A stretch of 64,000 nucleotides of DNA, taken from assembly GCF_900106055.1 (NCBI RefSeq), contig NZ_LT629792.1, positions 992,001 through 1,056,000 of the forward strand, read 5' to 3'. A model generated the notes under the pieces. That model ran no database searches. It saw only the letters and a list, made by a program, of their open reading frames with translations, and had not been told where the DNA came from. This document shows, in pieces, positions 1-9,022 of this stretch (position 1 is the first letter of the stretch; every line of letters begins with the position of its first letter). Position numbers and translations under genes: made by a program. The DNA is from Schaalia radingae. Its GTDB lineage: Bacteria; Actinomycetota; Actinomycetes; Actinomycetales; Actinomycetaceae.

Positions 1-2545
1 TGGTGGTCTCGTGTGCGGGGGTGGGCACACTGTCGGTGGTGGCTGGGGTGATCGTGAGCGGCAGTGACAACACCATTGTGAGCCCACCTCCTGGAGTATC
101 GTCGGCGGTGAGCGTGCCGCCCACGCCTTCCGCGAGCCCGCGCGCAACCGCGGCGCCGAGGCCAAGCCCGTGGCTGTTCGTCGTGTCACCGAAGCGCGTG
201 AAGGGCGTGAACAGGCGCGCCTTGCTCTCCTCGGTGAGGCCGGGTCCGTAATCGATCACGCGAATGAGGATACGCTCGCCATCCTGTGTCGCGTCGATCG
301 TGACCCCCGAGTCGGTGTGTTTGGCGGCGTTGCTGATGAGGTTCTCGAGCACGCGTTCCATGAGCGCCGCATCCGTCGTGATTGCCGGCAGTTCGCGCGG
401 GACGCGCTCGTCGAGCGAAGGCGGCACGAGGGAGGGGTCCATGTGGCGGAGGGTTTGGGCAACCAGTTCGGCGGGTCCGATGGTGACTGCCTTAACCTTG
501 AGCTTATTCGTGTGGATGCGCGACATATCCAGGAGGTCCGCGACGATCCGATCCAGCCTGTCCGAGGACGATTCGATCGTGCGCAGAAGCTCCACCTGTG
601 CGTCGCGGGGAAGATCAACGTCGTCGAGGAGGAGACCGGAGACGGCCGTTTTAATCGTCGCGAGCGGGGTGCGCAAGTCGTGCGAGACGGCCGTCAAAAG
701 CGCCGTACGCACGGAGTTCGCGGCCTCGAGCTGCCGGGCCTGCGTGCGGGTCCGGTTGAGCTGCTCCTGGGTCATGAGGCTCACGAGCCGGCCCGAATAG
801 GCTTCGAGGAGTTGCTGCTCACTCGACGTGAGCGGGCGGCCAACGAGGGCGAGAACGTGCTGGTCGTCGAGCGAAAAGGCTTCGTCGGCGAGCGTGACCG
901 ATTCGATCCGGATGCCCACTTCGTAGTCGGGCACGAGCGTCGTGCCCTCGACGTTGGCGAGGGCGACGCCATCCTGGCCGAACGTTGTGGCGATCTGCTC
1001 GAGGATCTCCTGAATGCCGATCCCGTCGCGGATCACGGAGCGGGCAAGCTCCGTCATGAGCTGCGCGTGCCGGCGCGCCTCCTGGGACTCGCGCTGGCGG
1101 CTCACAGCGCCGTCGACGACCTGGGCGACGAGGACCGCGACGAGCACGAACACGATGAGCAGGAAGATGTTCTTCGGTTCCGTGATGGACAGCGTGTGCG
1201 TGGGCGCGGTGAAAAACCAGTTGAGCAATAGCGCGCCGCCGATGGCCGTCGCGAGAGCCGGCCACAGGCCACCCACGAGGGCGACGACGACGGACGCGAG
1301 CACGAAGCTCATAATCGCCGTGGGCAGGTGCGCCGTGGGATCGCCGAGCGCGAGGTTCGCGAGGGTGACGACGATCGTGAGAATGGTCGCGAGTACCCAG
1401 CCTGTCGCGAGCCGCGCGGGGGAGAGGCTCGTGGACGGCGCAGGAGCCGACCAGTGCGTGGCGGGCGGGTCTACGGCGACGATGTGCACGTCGATGTCGC
1501 CGGCACCGTCGATAATCGTGGCGCTCGTGGACCGCATGAGCAGCCGCTGCGCGAAGCCCTGACGCGAAGCTCCCACAACGAGCTGGCTCGCGTTCACGGT
1601 CGTGGCGAAATCGAGGAGCGTGCGCGGGACGTCATCGCCCGAAAGCACGTGCCACGAGCCGCCGAGAGATTCGGTGAGGGAACGCGCTTCGCTCATCTGT
1701 TCGGGCGACATGCGCGGCGGGCCATCCGCCGCGAGGACGTGAACGACGAGGAGCTCGCGGCCGGCGATCCGCCCGGCGATGCGGCGGCCACGGCGAATGA
1801 GGGCGGCAGTCTTCTGGCCGCCGCCCACGGCCACGAGGATCCTCTCGCGCGCCGCCCACGGCTCCTTGATGCCTTCCTCGCTGCGGTACTTCTCGAGACC
1901 ATCGTCGACCTGATCGGCGAGCCACAAAAGCGCGAGCTCGCGAAGCGCCGTGAGGTTCCCCTTGCGGAAAAACTTGCTGAGCGCCGCATCCACGGTCGCG
2001 GGCCCGTACACCTGCCCCTGCCGCAGCCGCACGCGCAGCGCATCGGGGCTCAGGTCGATCAGCTCGACCTCCTCCGCTTCGCGCAGGACCGGATCGGGAA
2101 TCGTCTCGTTTTGCACGTGGCCCGTAATGTTCGTGACCACGTCGTTGAGGGACTCGAGGTGCTGAATGTTCACGGTTGAGATGACGTTGATGCCCGCATC
2201 GAGCAAACGGTGCACATCCTGCCAGCGCTTCGCCGTCGTATCCTCGCCGTGCACGGTATGAGCGAGCTCGTCCACGAGAACGACGTCGGGCTTACGCTCG
2301 ATAATCGCCGGAACATCAAGCTCGTCATACGTCGAGCCGCGATAGCTCACCCGCCGAGGCGGAATCACCGGCAGCCCCTCAAGCCTCGCGGCGGTCCCCG
2401 AACGCCCGTGGGTTTCAACGACGCCCACGACGACGTCCTCCCCGCCCTTCAGGCGGTCGTGGGCCTCCTCGAGCATCGCGCAGGTCTTACCTACGCCGGG
2501 GGCAGCCCCCAGATACACCTTGAGTACACCGCGCACCGTGTTCAT
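1..2545 (-). CDS. kdpD: KdpD osmosensitive K+ sensor histidine kinase (C-terminus off window)
   Basis: Membrane sensor kinase that controls kdp expression with KdpE. The frame is open from the ATG at 2545 to the window edge, about 848 residues, lacking only the last few. N-terminal KdpD domain has a Walker A motif GAAPGVGKT at residues 13-21, followed by a Usp-like domain; a cluster of membrane segments lies around residues 390-490; the H box SHDLRTPL has its phospho-acceptor His at about residue 622; the ATPase G boxes and a terminal DTPGGGLTMVLSLP follow. It starts 1 nt after the kdpC stop, so the two are translationally coupled. kdpE is not in the window and probably follows to the left. 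Confidence 0.95.
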   Translation of the reverse strand, partial: MNTVRGVLKVYLGAAPGVGKTCAMLEEAHDRLKGGEDVVVGVVETHGRSGTAARLEGLPVIPPRRVSYRGSTYDELDVPAIIERKPDVVLVDELAHTVHGEDTTAKRWQDVHRLLDAGINVISTVNIQHLESLNDVVTNITGHVQNETIPDPVLREAEEVELIDLSPDALRVRLRQGQVYGPATVDAALSKFFRKGNLTALRELALLWLADQVDDGLEKYRSEEGIKEPWAARERILVAVGGGQKTAALIRRGRRIAGRIAGRELLVVHVLAADGPPRMSPEQMSEARSLTESLGGSWHVLSGDDVPRTLLDFATTVNASQLVVGASRQGFAQRLLMRSTSATIIDGAGDIDVHIVAVDPPATHWSAPAPSTSLSPARLATGWVLATILTIVVTLANLALGDPTAHLPTAIMSFVLASVVVALVGGLWPALATAIGGALLLNWFFTAPTHTLSITEPKNIFLLIVFVLVAVLVAQVVDGAVSRQRESQEARRHAQLMTELARSVIRDGIGIQEILEQIATTFGQDGVALANVEGTTLVPDYEVGIRIESVTLADEAFSLDDQHVLALVGRPLTSSEQQLLEAYSGRLVSLMTQEQLNRTRTQARQLEAANSVRTALLTAVSHDLRTPLATIKTAVSGLLLDDVDLPRDAQVELLRTIESSSDRLDRIVADLLDMSRIHTNKLKVKAVTIGPAELVAQTLRHMDPSLVPPSLDERVPRELPAITTDAALMERVLENLISNAAKHTDSGVTIDATQDGERILIRVIDYGPGLTEESKARLFTPFTRFGDTTNSHGLGLGAAVARGLAEGVGGTLTADDTPGGGLTMVLSLPLTITPATTDSVPTPAHETT

Positions 2546-2546
2546 G

Positions 2547-3134
2547 TCAGTCCTTCGCCGCAAGCAGGTCGAGGTTCAGGTCATTGACGTTGACGACCTC
2601 TTCACCTGCAAAGCCGAGGGTTCGCCCCTGGGTGTGCTTCTTGACGAGCTGTTCAACAGCTGACCGCGAAAGCCCCGAGTTCTTCGCCACTCGTTCGATC
2701 TGGATACGAGCATACTCCGGGCTGATGTGCGGGTCGAGACCGGAACTACTCGCGGTCACCGCATCCGCGGGGACAACGGCCTCATCAACGCCGTTCTCGC
2801 GAGCGATAAGGGCGCGATGCTCAGCGATCTGCGCGGTGATCTCCTCACCGATAGGGCTCAAGTTCGAGCCGCCCGAAGCCAAACCGTCGTAGTTGCCCGC
2901 CGACATCCGGGGGTGGAACAGGGCGGGATCCTTCGACGTGTCCTGAGCGATCAGGGACGACCCGACGGTGCGGCCATCGAGGCTCATCATGGAACCGTCG
3001 GCATTGTGAGCGAACGCCCGGCCGGCGACCCATACGGCCGCCGGATAAAACAGGCCAAGCACAACGAGAAGGGCAAGAAGGACGCGCGTGGAGCGCCACA
3101 TGGCGGAGACGATGCCCGAGAGTGTCGAGTTCAT
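2547..3134 (-). CDS. kdpC: K+-transporting ATPase subunit C
   Basis: 195 residues, usual length for KdpC. Stabilises the KdpFABC complex and takes part in ATP binding by KdpB. One N-terminal membrane anchor (about residues 15-40, rich in L, V and A) is followed by the exported domain with family stretches such as GRTVGSSLIAQ, FHPRMSAGNYDG and ASSSGLDPHISPEYA. It lies 92 nt after kdpB, a wider gap than elsewhere in this operon, and that gap contains a strong hairpin; kdpD follows after 1 nt. Confidence 0.97.
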   Translation of the reverse strand: MNSTLSGIVSAMWRSTRVLLALLVVLGLFYPAAVWVAGRAFAHNADGSMMSLDGRTVGSSLIAQDTSKDPALFHPRMSAGNYDGLASGGSNLSPIGEEITAQIAEHRALIARENGVDEAVVPADAVTASSSGLDPHISPEYARIQIERVAKNSGLSRSAVEQLVKKHTQGRTLGFAGEEVVNVNDLNLDLLAAKD

Positions 3135-3171
3135 GAGTTTTCCAATCGAGAGAAAAACGACAGTGGTGGTG

Positions 3172-3220
3172 GGGCCGAGCCGGAGAGGTCACGAGAAGCG
3201 GCGCCCTCGCGGCTCGGCCC
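3172..3220 (-). terminator. Intercistronic hairpin between kdpB and kdpC
   Basis: An 11-bp perfect inverted repeat (GGGCCGAGCCG at 3172-3182 and CGGCTCGGCCC at 3210-3220) with a 27-nt loop lies in the kdpB-kdpC gap. On the transcribed minus strand a run of five T follows about 15 nt further on. It could be a partial terminator or an RNA-processing or stability stem that sets KdpC/KdpD output below KdpAB. Only the pairing is directly visible; the role is inference. Confidence 0.55.
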
Positions 3221-3226
3221 TCATGG

Positions 3227-5314
3227 TTAGAGCCCGGGAATGATGCTCACGACGAGGTCGATGAGCTTGATCCCGATGAAAGGAACGATGAATCCGCCCA
3301 GGCCATAGATGAGCAGGTTGCGGCCGAGGAGCTGGTTTGCAGAACCCGGCCGATACTTCACGCCCTTGAGCGCGAGAGGAATGAGCGCAACGATGATGAG
3401 CGCGTTGAAGATCACGGCCGAGAGGATCGCCGACTCGGGTGAACTCAGGCGCATGACGTTGAGCAGATCGAGGCCGGGGAACACGCTCACGAACATCGCG
3501 GGAACGATCGCGAAATACTTCGCGACGTCGTTCGCGATCGAGAACGTCGTGAGAGCACCGCGCGTGATGAGAAGTTGCTTGCCGATCTCGACAATCTCGA
3601 TGAGCTTGGTCGGATCCGAATCGAGATCGACCATGTTGCTCGCTTCCTTCGCGGCCTGCGTGCCCGTATTCATGGCCACGCCGACGTCGGCCTGCGCAAG
3701 CGCCGGAGCGTCATTCGTGCCGTCACCCGTCATCGCGACCATGTTGCCGCCGCGCTGTTCACTGCGGATCAGCGCGAGCTTATCCTCGGGCTTTGCACCC
3801 GCGAGATAGTCGTCAACGCCGGCCTCTTTCGCGATCGCACGCGCCGTCAGCTCGTTGTCGCCCGTAATCATGACGGTGCGAATGCCCATCTTGCGAAGGT
3901 GCGCGAAGCGCTCCGTCATGCCTTCCTTGATGACATCCTTGAGGTGCAGGCTGCCGAGCACGCGGCGGGCCCCGGCCTTCTCTTCGGCCACGACGAGGGC
4001 CGTGCCACCGTCGGAAGAAATCTCCCGCACAGTCTCGTTGACATCCTCCGTGACGGTTCCGCGCTTCGCGGTGACCCACTTGAGGATCTCGGAAGCCGCG
4101 CCCTTGACGATGCAGTGCTCGGGAGTGCGCTGCACGCCGCTCATGCGCGTTTCCGCGCTGAACGGGATGAACTCAGCGTTTCGATACTCGTTTTCGGGAA
4201 TCGGGCCAACGCCCATGGTCGTCGTCGCGAACTCCACGATCGAACGACCCTCGGGGGTCTCGTCCGCGAGAGAGGACAATAGCGCGCCGTAGGCAATCTC
4301 GTCCTCGCTCACGCCCTGGGCGGGAATGAACGCGCTCGCCTGGCGATCACCCACCGTGATCGTGCCGGTCTTGTCCAACAGCAGAGTTGTCACGTCGCCA
4401 GCGGCCTCGACCGCACGGCCCGACGTCGCCATGATGTTGCGGCGCATGAGCCTATCCATGCCGGCGATACCGATCGCCGAAAGGAGCGCGCCGATCGTCG
4501 TGGGGATAAGACACACGAGCAGGGCGATGAGAACCTCGATCGGTTGCTTCGCGCCCGCGTAATCGGCCATGGGAACGAGCGTTGCGACGACGAACAAGAA
4601 GATGAGCGTGAGCACCGAAAGGAACGCCGAAAGAGCGATCTCGTTCGGGGTCTTCTGCCGCTGCGCGCCCTCGACGAGGTCGATCATGCGGTCCACGAAC
4701 GTGTTGCCCGGCTCCGAGGTTATGCGCACCTCGATCTCGTCCGAAAGGACGCGCGTGCCGCCCGTGACCGCCGAACGGTCGCCGCCGCTTTCGCGGATCA
4801 CGGGAGCAGATTCGCCCGTAATCGCAGACTCATCGACCGTCGCGGCACCCTTGACGACGTCGCCATCGCCCGGGATCGTCTCGCCCGCACACACCACGAC
4901 GATGTCACCGGGGCGAAGACCCGCGGCGCAAACCTCCTCGATGCTTCCATCCTCGCGGCGCACGCGGCCCACGGCCGCTGTCTTCGCGGAACGGAGCGCA
5001 TCGGCCTGCGCCTTACCTCGACCCTCAGCCACAGCCTCGGCGAGGTTCGCGAACACGACCGTGAGGAACAGCCAGATCGCGAGCGAGAACACGAACACGC
5101 TCGGCTTGAAAAAGCCCACGATGATCGTGATGAGCGCGCCCATCTCGACGATAAACATGACGGGCGTGCGCACCATGTGCGCGGGGTTCAACTTGCGCAG
5201 CGCCTGTGGGAGCGCCTTGGCAAGAGCGCGCGGCGTGAAGCCTGATCCGGAATTCGCGGTCTTCTCCTCGTGAGGCTGCGAAGAAACGCGGTCGGTCACC
5301 TGTACCTGAGTCAT
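3227..5314 (-). CDS. kdpB: K+-transporting P-type ATPase subunit B
   Basis: 695 residues, full length. Energises K+ import by the KdpFABC complex. Visible P-type ATPase motifs: TGES actuator loop (about residue 166), the phosphorylation site DKTGT with Asp at residue 314, ITGDN, and the hinge [11 protein letters not shown]. Membrane segments occur before and after the actuator domain and at the C-terminus. The ATG at 5314 overlaps the kdpA stop (TAATG arrangement), showing coupling with kdpA. Confidence 0.98.
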   Translation of the reverse strand: MTQVQVTDRVSSQPHEEKTANSGSGFTPRALAKALPQALRKLNPAHMVRTPVMFIVEMGALITIIVGFFKPSVFVFSLAIWLFLTVVFANLAEAVAEGRGKAQADALRSAKTAAVGRVRREDGSIEEVCAAGLRPGDIVVVCAGETIPGDGDVVKGAATVDESAITGESAPVIRESGGDRSAVTGGTRVLSDEIEVRITSEPGNTFVDRMIDLVEGAQRQKTPNEIALSAFLSVLTLIFLFVVATLVPMADYAGAKQPIEVLIALLVCLIPTTIGALLSAIGIAGMDRLMRRNIMATSGRAVEAAGDVTTLLLDKTGTITVGDRQASAFIPAQGVSEDEIAYGALLSSLADETPEGRSIVEFATTTMGVGPIPENEYRNAEFIPFSAETRMSGVQRTPEHCIVKGAASEILKWVTAKRGTVTEDVNETVREISSDGGTALVVAEEKAGARRVLGSLHLKDVIKEGMTERFAHLRKMGIRTVMITGDNELTARAIAKEAGVDDYLAGAKPEDKLALIRSEQRGGNMVAMTGDGTNDAPALAQADVGVAMNTGTQAAKEASNMVDLDSDPTKLIEIVEIGKQLLITRGALTTFSIANDVAKYFAIVPAMFVSVFPGLDLLNVMRLSSPESAILSAVIFNALIIVALIPLALKGVKYRPGSANQLLGRNLLIYGLGGFIVPFIGIKLIDLVVSIIPGL

Positions 5315-6948
5315 TACATGAGTCCTTCAGCAAGTGGTCCAAGAGCGAGCGTCGGAAGGAAAGACAGGCCGGTCACGATGAGCGCGATGCCGGTCATGAC
5401 GCCTGCAAAGAGAGGTGTGTGAGTGCGCAGGGTGCCGCGGTTGGTCGCGACAACCTTCTTGGAGGCGAGCTTGCCCGCGAGCGCCACCACGAACAGCATC
5501 GGCAGGAAGCGGCCAAGCAGCATGGCGAGGCCCAGCGCCACGTTGAAGAACGGCGTGTTCGCATTGAGGCCCGCGAAGGCGGAACCATTGTTGTTGGACG
5601 CCGACGTGAACGCGTAAAGCACCTCGCTGAAGCCGTGGGGGCCGCCGTTGGCGAGCGACGCCGCCGTCGACGGCAGGGCGATGGCGACTGCCGATCCCAC
5701 GAGCACGAGCACGGGCACGACGAGGATGTACAGGCTCAAAAGCTTGACCTCGGTCGGGCCGATGCGTTTACCCATGTAGACCGGCGTGCGGCCCACCATG
5801 AGCCCGCTGATGAACACGCTCATGATCGCGATGACGAGCATCCCGTACAGGCCGGAACCGACGCCGCCCGGCGCAATTTCACCGAGAAGCATGTTGAAGA
5901 TCAACACGCCGCCGGAAATCGGCTCGTAGGAGGAGTGCATCGAGTCCACGGCGCCCGTTGAGGTGAGCGTCGTCGCGGTCGCAAACAGGCTCGAACCGAC
6001 GATCCCGAAGCGCGCCTCCTTGCCCTCCATCGCGGCGAGATGATCGCCCGCGAAGTGAAGCTGGAGGGAGGTCGTGGCGGCGAGCGAACCGATCGCGAGA
6101 ACAGCCATCGCGCCGAGAACAGCCCAGCCCTGACGCTTGTCGCCCACCATGATTCCGTAGGTGCGGGGGAGGGCGAACGGGATAAGCAGGATCAGGAAGA
6201 TCTCGATGAGATTTGTGAGGCCGTTCGGATTCTCGAACGGGTGCGCGGAGTTCGCGTTGAAGAAACCGCCACCGTTCGTGCCGAGCTCCTTGATCGCTTC
6301 CTGGCTCGCGACGGGCCCGCCGGGAATGATCTGTGTTCCACCGGTGAGGGTGTGCACGTGCTGGGCGGCGTTGAAGTTCTGGATGGCGCCGCCGGCGATC
6401 AGAAGGATCGCGCCGATGAACGCGATCGGCAAAAGGATGCGGAAGTTACAGCGCACGAGGTCAACCCAGAAGTTACCGAGCTTATCCGTGCCGTGGCGGG
6501 CAATACCGCGGATGATCACGATAGCCACGCAGATTCCGACGGCGGCCGAAATGAAGTTCTGGAACGACATGCCCAGCATCTGCGTGAGATGGGACATCGT
6601 CGTTTCACCGCCGTACGACTGCCAGTTCGTGTTGGTCACGAACGAGGTTGCCGTGTTCCACGCCTGCGTCTCTTCGACGGGGCCGAGGCCGTGCGCCATG
6701 GGCAGCCACTGCTGAACGCGCTGCAGGATGTAGAGGCCGAGCACACTCAGGAGGGAGACGGCGAGAATGTTGCGAAGGTAAATTCGCCACGAGTGCTCTC
6801 GGTCTGTTCGGATCCCCGCGAAGCGGTACACGAGCCGCTCCGGCCACAGGTGGCGCTCAGAGGTAAAGGTGCGCGCCATGTACGCGCCGAGCGGTCGATG
6901 CACCGCGACGAGTGCCGCGATGAGAACGAGGATTTGAATGAACGCCAT
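5314..6948 (-). CDS. kdpA: K+-transporting ATPase subunit A
   Basis: 544 residues, close to the usual size for this K+-binding and translocating subunit, which descends from the Trk/KtrB channel superfamily. Multiple hydrophobic segments; four selectivity-filter-like stretches can be seen, including [16 protein letters not shown] and [13 protein letters not shown]. The ATG at 6948 lies 2 nt after the kdpF stop. Part of the kdpFABCD operon. Confidence 0.98.
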   Translation of the reverse strand: MAFIQILVLIAALVAVHRPLGAYMARTFTSERHLWPERLVYRFAGIRTDREHSWRIYLRNILAVSLLSVLGLYILQRVQQWLPMAHGLGPVEETQAWNTATSFVTNTNWQSYGGETTMSHLTQMLGMSFQNFISAAVGICVAIVIIRGIARHGTDKLGNFWVDLVRCNFRILLPIAFIGAILLIAGGAIQNFNAAQHVHTLTGGTQIIPGGPVASQEAIKELGTNGGGFFNANSAHPFENPNGLTNLIEIFLILLIPFALPRTYGIMVGDKRQGWAVLGAMAVLAIGSLAATTSLQLHFAGDHLAAMEGKEARFGIVGSSLFATATTLTSTGAVDSMHSSYEPISGGVLIFNMLLGEIAPGGVGSGLYGMLVIAIMSVFISGLMVGRTPVYMGKRIGPTEVKLLSLYILVVPVLVLVGSAVAIALPSTAASLANGGPHGFSEVLYAFTSASNNNGSAFAGLNANTPFFNVALGLAMLLGRFLPMLFVVALAGKLASKKVVATNRGTLRTHTPLFAGVMTGIALIVTGLSFLPTLALGPLAEGLM

Positions 6949-6950
6949 GA

Positions 6951-7043
6951 CTACCCGAACCTTTCCGGTCGAATGAGTGCATAGGTCACGTACACGATTG
7001 CGGCTGCGCAGATGAGCAGCCAGGCGATATCGAGGATGGTCAC
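6951..7043 (-). CDS. kdpF: KdpF small membrane subunit
   Basis: 30-residue peptide beginning at a GTG (7043) and ending 2 nt before kdpA. Sequence MTILDIAWLLICAAAIVY followed by VTYALIRPERFG: one membrane helix followed by the Y-A-L-I-x-P-E-x-F tail typical of KdpF, the subunit that stabilises the KdpABC complex. The start overlaps the stop of another micro-ORF by 3 nt, so translation is probably coupled. Confidence 0.85.
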   Translation of the reverse strand: MTILDIAWLLICAAAIVYVTYALIRPERFG

Positions 7044-7123
7044 AGCAGGCTCACCGCCGATGCGAGGCCCAGGCATCCTCCGAAGAATACGGTCGTCAAT
7101 ACGACAAACACAATGTCGAGCAC
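7040..7123 (-). CDS. 27-residue membrane micro-ORF upstream of kdpF
   Basis: GTG start at 7123, preceded by an AGGAG ribosome-binding site seven nt away. Encodes MLDIVFVVLTTVFFGGCLGL and then ASAVSLL, a single hydrophobic helix. It is the first reading frame of the kdp transcript and overlaps kdpF by a few bases. It may be a second KdpF-like subunit or a leader peptide that delivers ribosomes to kdpF, whose own GTG has no strong ribosome-binding site. I do not recognise a named family. Confidence 0.6.
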   Translation of the reverse strand: MLDIVFVVLTTVFFGGCLGLASAVSLL

Positions 7124-7424
7124 GGTATGGCTCCTGAATGATGCTGCCGGAAACCCTCCGGCGTGGCGGATCCGCAACCGGGGTACCCGGCGTGCGAAGT
7201 CGCTCGGTTGAGCGGCACTGCTATTGAACGTCGAGGTCGCCCGGGCCCGAATGAAAACTGACGCGTTCTTGACGCGGCGCCGATTTTTCCTGACACATTC
7301 TTGACACCGCCTGGTCAGGGGTCACATTTTTTGCCTGTTTCTCGCCGCGCGCGTGCGTGAGGTGTGCCCCGTGAACTTGGAGGCGGGGCGTGGGGCCGCT
7401 ATGCTGCTGTAGTTGGAGTAACAG
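7124..7424. promoter_or_regulatory. kdp promoter region with tandem response-regulator-like repeats
   Basis: About 300 nt without a gene. Two 18-bp direct repeats, CTGACGCGTTCTTGACGC (7258-7275) and CTGACACATTCTTGACAC (7290-7307), differ at three bases and are 32 bp apart. Each is itself a pair of TGACRC half-sites 11 bp apart, a spacing typical of OmpR/PhoB-class regulators such as KdpE. They lie about 135-185 nt upstream of the first kdp micro-ORF. A TATGCT hexamer near 7400 may be the -10 of the divergent tRNA-Lys gene. Confidence 0.6.
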
Positions 7425-7500
7425 GGGCCTTTAGCTCAGTTGGCAGAGCATCGGACTTTTAATCTGTGGGTTGGGGGTTCGATTCCCCCTGGGCCTACCA
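7425..7500 (+). tRNA. tRNA-Lys (anticodon UUU)
   Basis: 76 nt with the CCA end encoded. D stem GCTC/GAGC, anticodon loop CTTTTAA giving anticodon TTT, T arm GGGGG-TTCGATT-CCCCC, discriminator A. The acceptor pairing GGGCCTT with TGGGCCT has a G-U at the end, one internal G-U and a mismatch at the seventh pair, and the anticodon stem also has one mismatch, so it is a little irregular but still folds. An IS481-like end begins directly after its CCA. Confidence 0.9.
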
Positions 7501-8699
7501 CTGTGATGTGTCGGGACATTGTTGACAGTTTGTTGGCGGTGTCCCGGTCTTTTTGTGTGTGGGGTCGATGGTGTGTTCGGCGATGATTTCTCCGATGGTG
7601 CGGTCGATGGTGATGGTGTCGTTGCCTGCTATGAGGATGAGGACTGGGTGGTGTGCGTAGGGTCTGCCGATGCCGAGGCGGAGGAGTTTTCCTGAGTGGC
7701 GCATGGTGACTTTGCCTGCGATGGCGACACTGTCGTGTCATATTCGCCAGATCCTCTCGAATAGCTCGGTGGTGGGGTGTGCGGGTGGTGTGGTTGTGTA
7801 CACGGTGTGTGGGGTGCGCCTGTTGAAGACTCTGTGGGGGCGTTCGTAGTTGTAGATGCGGGTGAATGTGTCGAGTTGGTTGTGCAGGCTGGTGATGGTT
7901 GGGGCTGATGGTTGGGCGGCGAGCCATTTTTCGAGCGTGTAGTGGTAGCGTTCGATTTTTCCTTGTGTGGTGGGATGGCCGAGGAGCCCGTTTTTCTGAA
8001 TGATGCACAGGTCGTGAAGGAGTTGTTCAAACGCGTTGCGTTGGCGGTTTTGGGCGCGTGCTCCGCGCGCGTGGCGCGTGCTGTAGACCATGGCGTTGTC
8101 GGTCAGTGTGGAGCGCGGGTACCCGTAGGTGCGCGTCGTGGTGGTAAAGGTTTCCACCACGACGGGGCCAGTGATGCGCGGGTGTGCGCTTGCGTGCAGG
8201 AGGAACGTGAGTGGTCATCAAGCCAGGAGATGATCTCGACTTGCTCGGTTTGAGTGTGCCAGTGCGTGAAGTCGGATTACCACATTTCATTAGGTGCTGC
8301 GGCTTCGAATCGTTTCCATGCTGATCGTGGTTTCTTGTGGGGTTGAGGCACAACGCAGTTGTGCTTTTTGAGGATTCTCCAGATCGTGCTCACGCTGGGG
8401 CGTTCGTGTTCGTCAAGACGCGCCCATATGCTTTCAGCCCCGCCATCAAGAACTTGCTCGATCAGCGTGGCGCGTAACCGCAGCACGTGATCCACCACGT
8501 GGGGTGGGCATTGGTGGGGGTGATGGTGGGGTCTGCATGAGCGGGACTGCAGGCCTGTCAGGCCGTCTTGTTGGTAACGCTGGATCAGGGTGTAGACCCA
8601 TTGGCGTGAGATGCCGAAACGCTTCACGGCCTCGCTGATGTTCATGCCTGCTTCGATAACGCTGGAGACGATTACTTCGTTTTTGTTTGTTTCAATCAT
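7495..8699 (-). pseudogene. IS481-family transposase, disrupted by two stops and a frameshift
   Basis: Reads from the ATG at 8699. N-terminal helix-turn-helix (residues about 1-55, VKRFGISRQWVYTLIQRY), then DDE-type core stretches: EMW-stop-SDFTHWH, ISWLDDHSR, DNAMVYSTRHARG, KNGLLGHPTTQGKIERYHYT, YNYERPHRVFNRRTP, and a C-terminal part with MRHSGKLLRLGIGRPYAHH. A TAA replaces an expected Gln codon near 8276, about one base is missing near 8205, and a TGA replaces an expected Arg codon at 7738. Both stops are single C-to-T changes. The frame only ends at a TAG lying in the adjacent tRNA. Not functional as read. Confidence 0.85.
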
Positions 8700-8750
8700 G
8701 TGTCAACGATGACGTGACACACCTGTCAACGATGACCCGACACATCGCCC
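7501..8750 (-). mobile_element. Decayed IS481-like insertion sequence
   Basis: A degenerate transposase is flanked by inverted ends: GATGTGTCGGGACATTGTTG at 7505-7524 (continuing to 7528) on the left, and the complementary end at 8723-8746 on the right, matching at about 22 of 24 positions. The left end starts within two nt of the tRNA-Lys CCA. No target-site duplication is visible. The right end is followed by a second copy of the end sequence (8759-8792), so the outer boundary is uncertain. Confidence 0.8.
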
Positions 8751-8793
8751 CCACACCGTGTCAACTATGACGTGACACACCTGTCAACTATGT
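8701..8793. repeat. Tandem copies of IS-end sequence
   Basis: TGTCAAC(G/T)ATG occurs four times, at 8701, 8724, 8759 and 8782, in two pairs each 23 bp apart, and each pair encloses GACGTGACACACC. The first pair is the right end of the IS481-like element; the second, with T in place of G, looks like the end of another copy that was lost, or a duplicated end. Confidence 0.75.
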
Positions 8794-9009
8794 ATTGAAA
8801 CCAGACAAGCGGCCAAGGCGCACTGTGTTTTGTTGGTTGAATCCGACTGGGAGGGCGACTCAGAGAACGAGACTCTGAAATATTGGAGCCAATTTGACGG
8901 CCAGCGCGTGATCGTCGGGCTCAGTGATCTGCGACTGCCCACTGACGTCAGCCTGCCTGTGGGCGAGCCTCGCGGCGGAAACAACTACGTTTTCTGGCCG
9001 CAAAATTAA
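8794..9009 (+). pseudogene. C-terminal fragment of an unidentified protein, truncated by the IS
   Basis: A frame of about 70 codons runs from the IS-end repeats to a TAA at 9007-9009 with no proper start. It reads as a real acidic protein tail, including LLVESDWEGDSENETLKYW, FDGQRVIVGLSDLRLPTD and PRGGNNYVFWPQN. The 5' part has evidently been removed at the insertion-sequence junction. I do not recognise the family. It converges with the GntR gene at 9023. Confidence 0.55.
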
Positions 9010-9022
9010 GCGGCAAAAGGCG

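Noticed and set aside
170..1231. Long open frame of 353 codons on the plus strand
   Set aside because: It lies entirely opposite kdpD, whose motifs are clear; high GC produces open antisense frames. The same holds for the frames at 1328-2179 and 6040-6984.
8701..8793. Repeats that could be mistaken for a short CRISPR array
   Set aside because: Units are 23 bp apart in two pairs, match the inverted end of the adjacent insertion sequence, and no cas gene is near.
7425..9009. Integrative element with attL at tRNA-Lys
   Set aside because: No integrase and no repeat of the tRNA 3' end was seen in the window; the IS481 explanation is enough.
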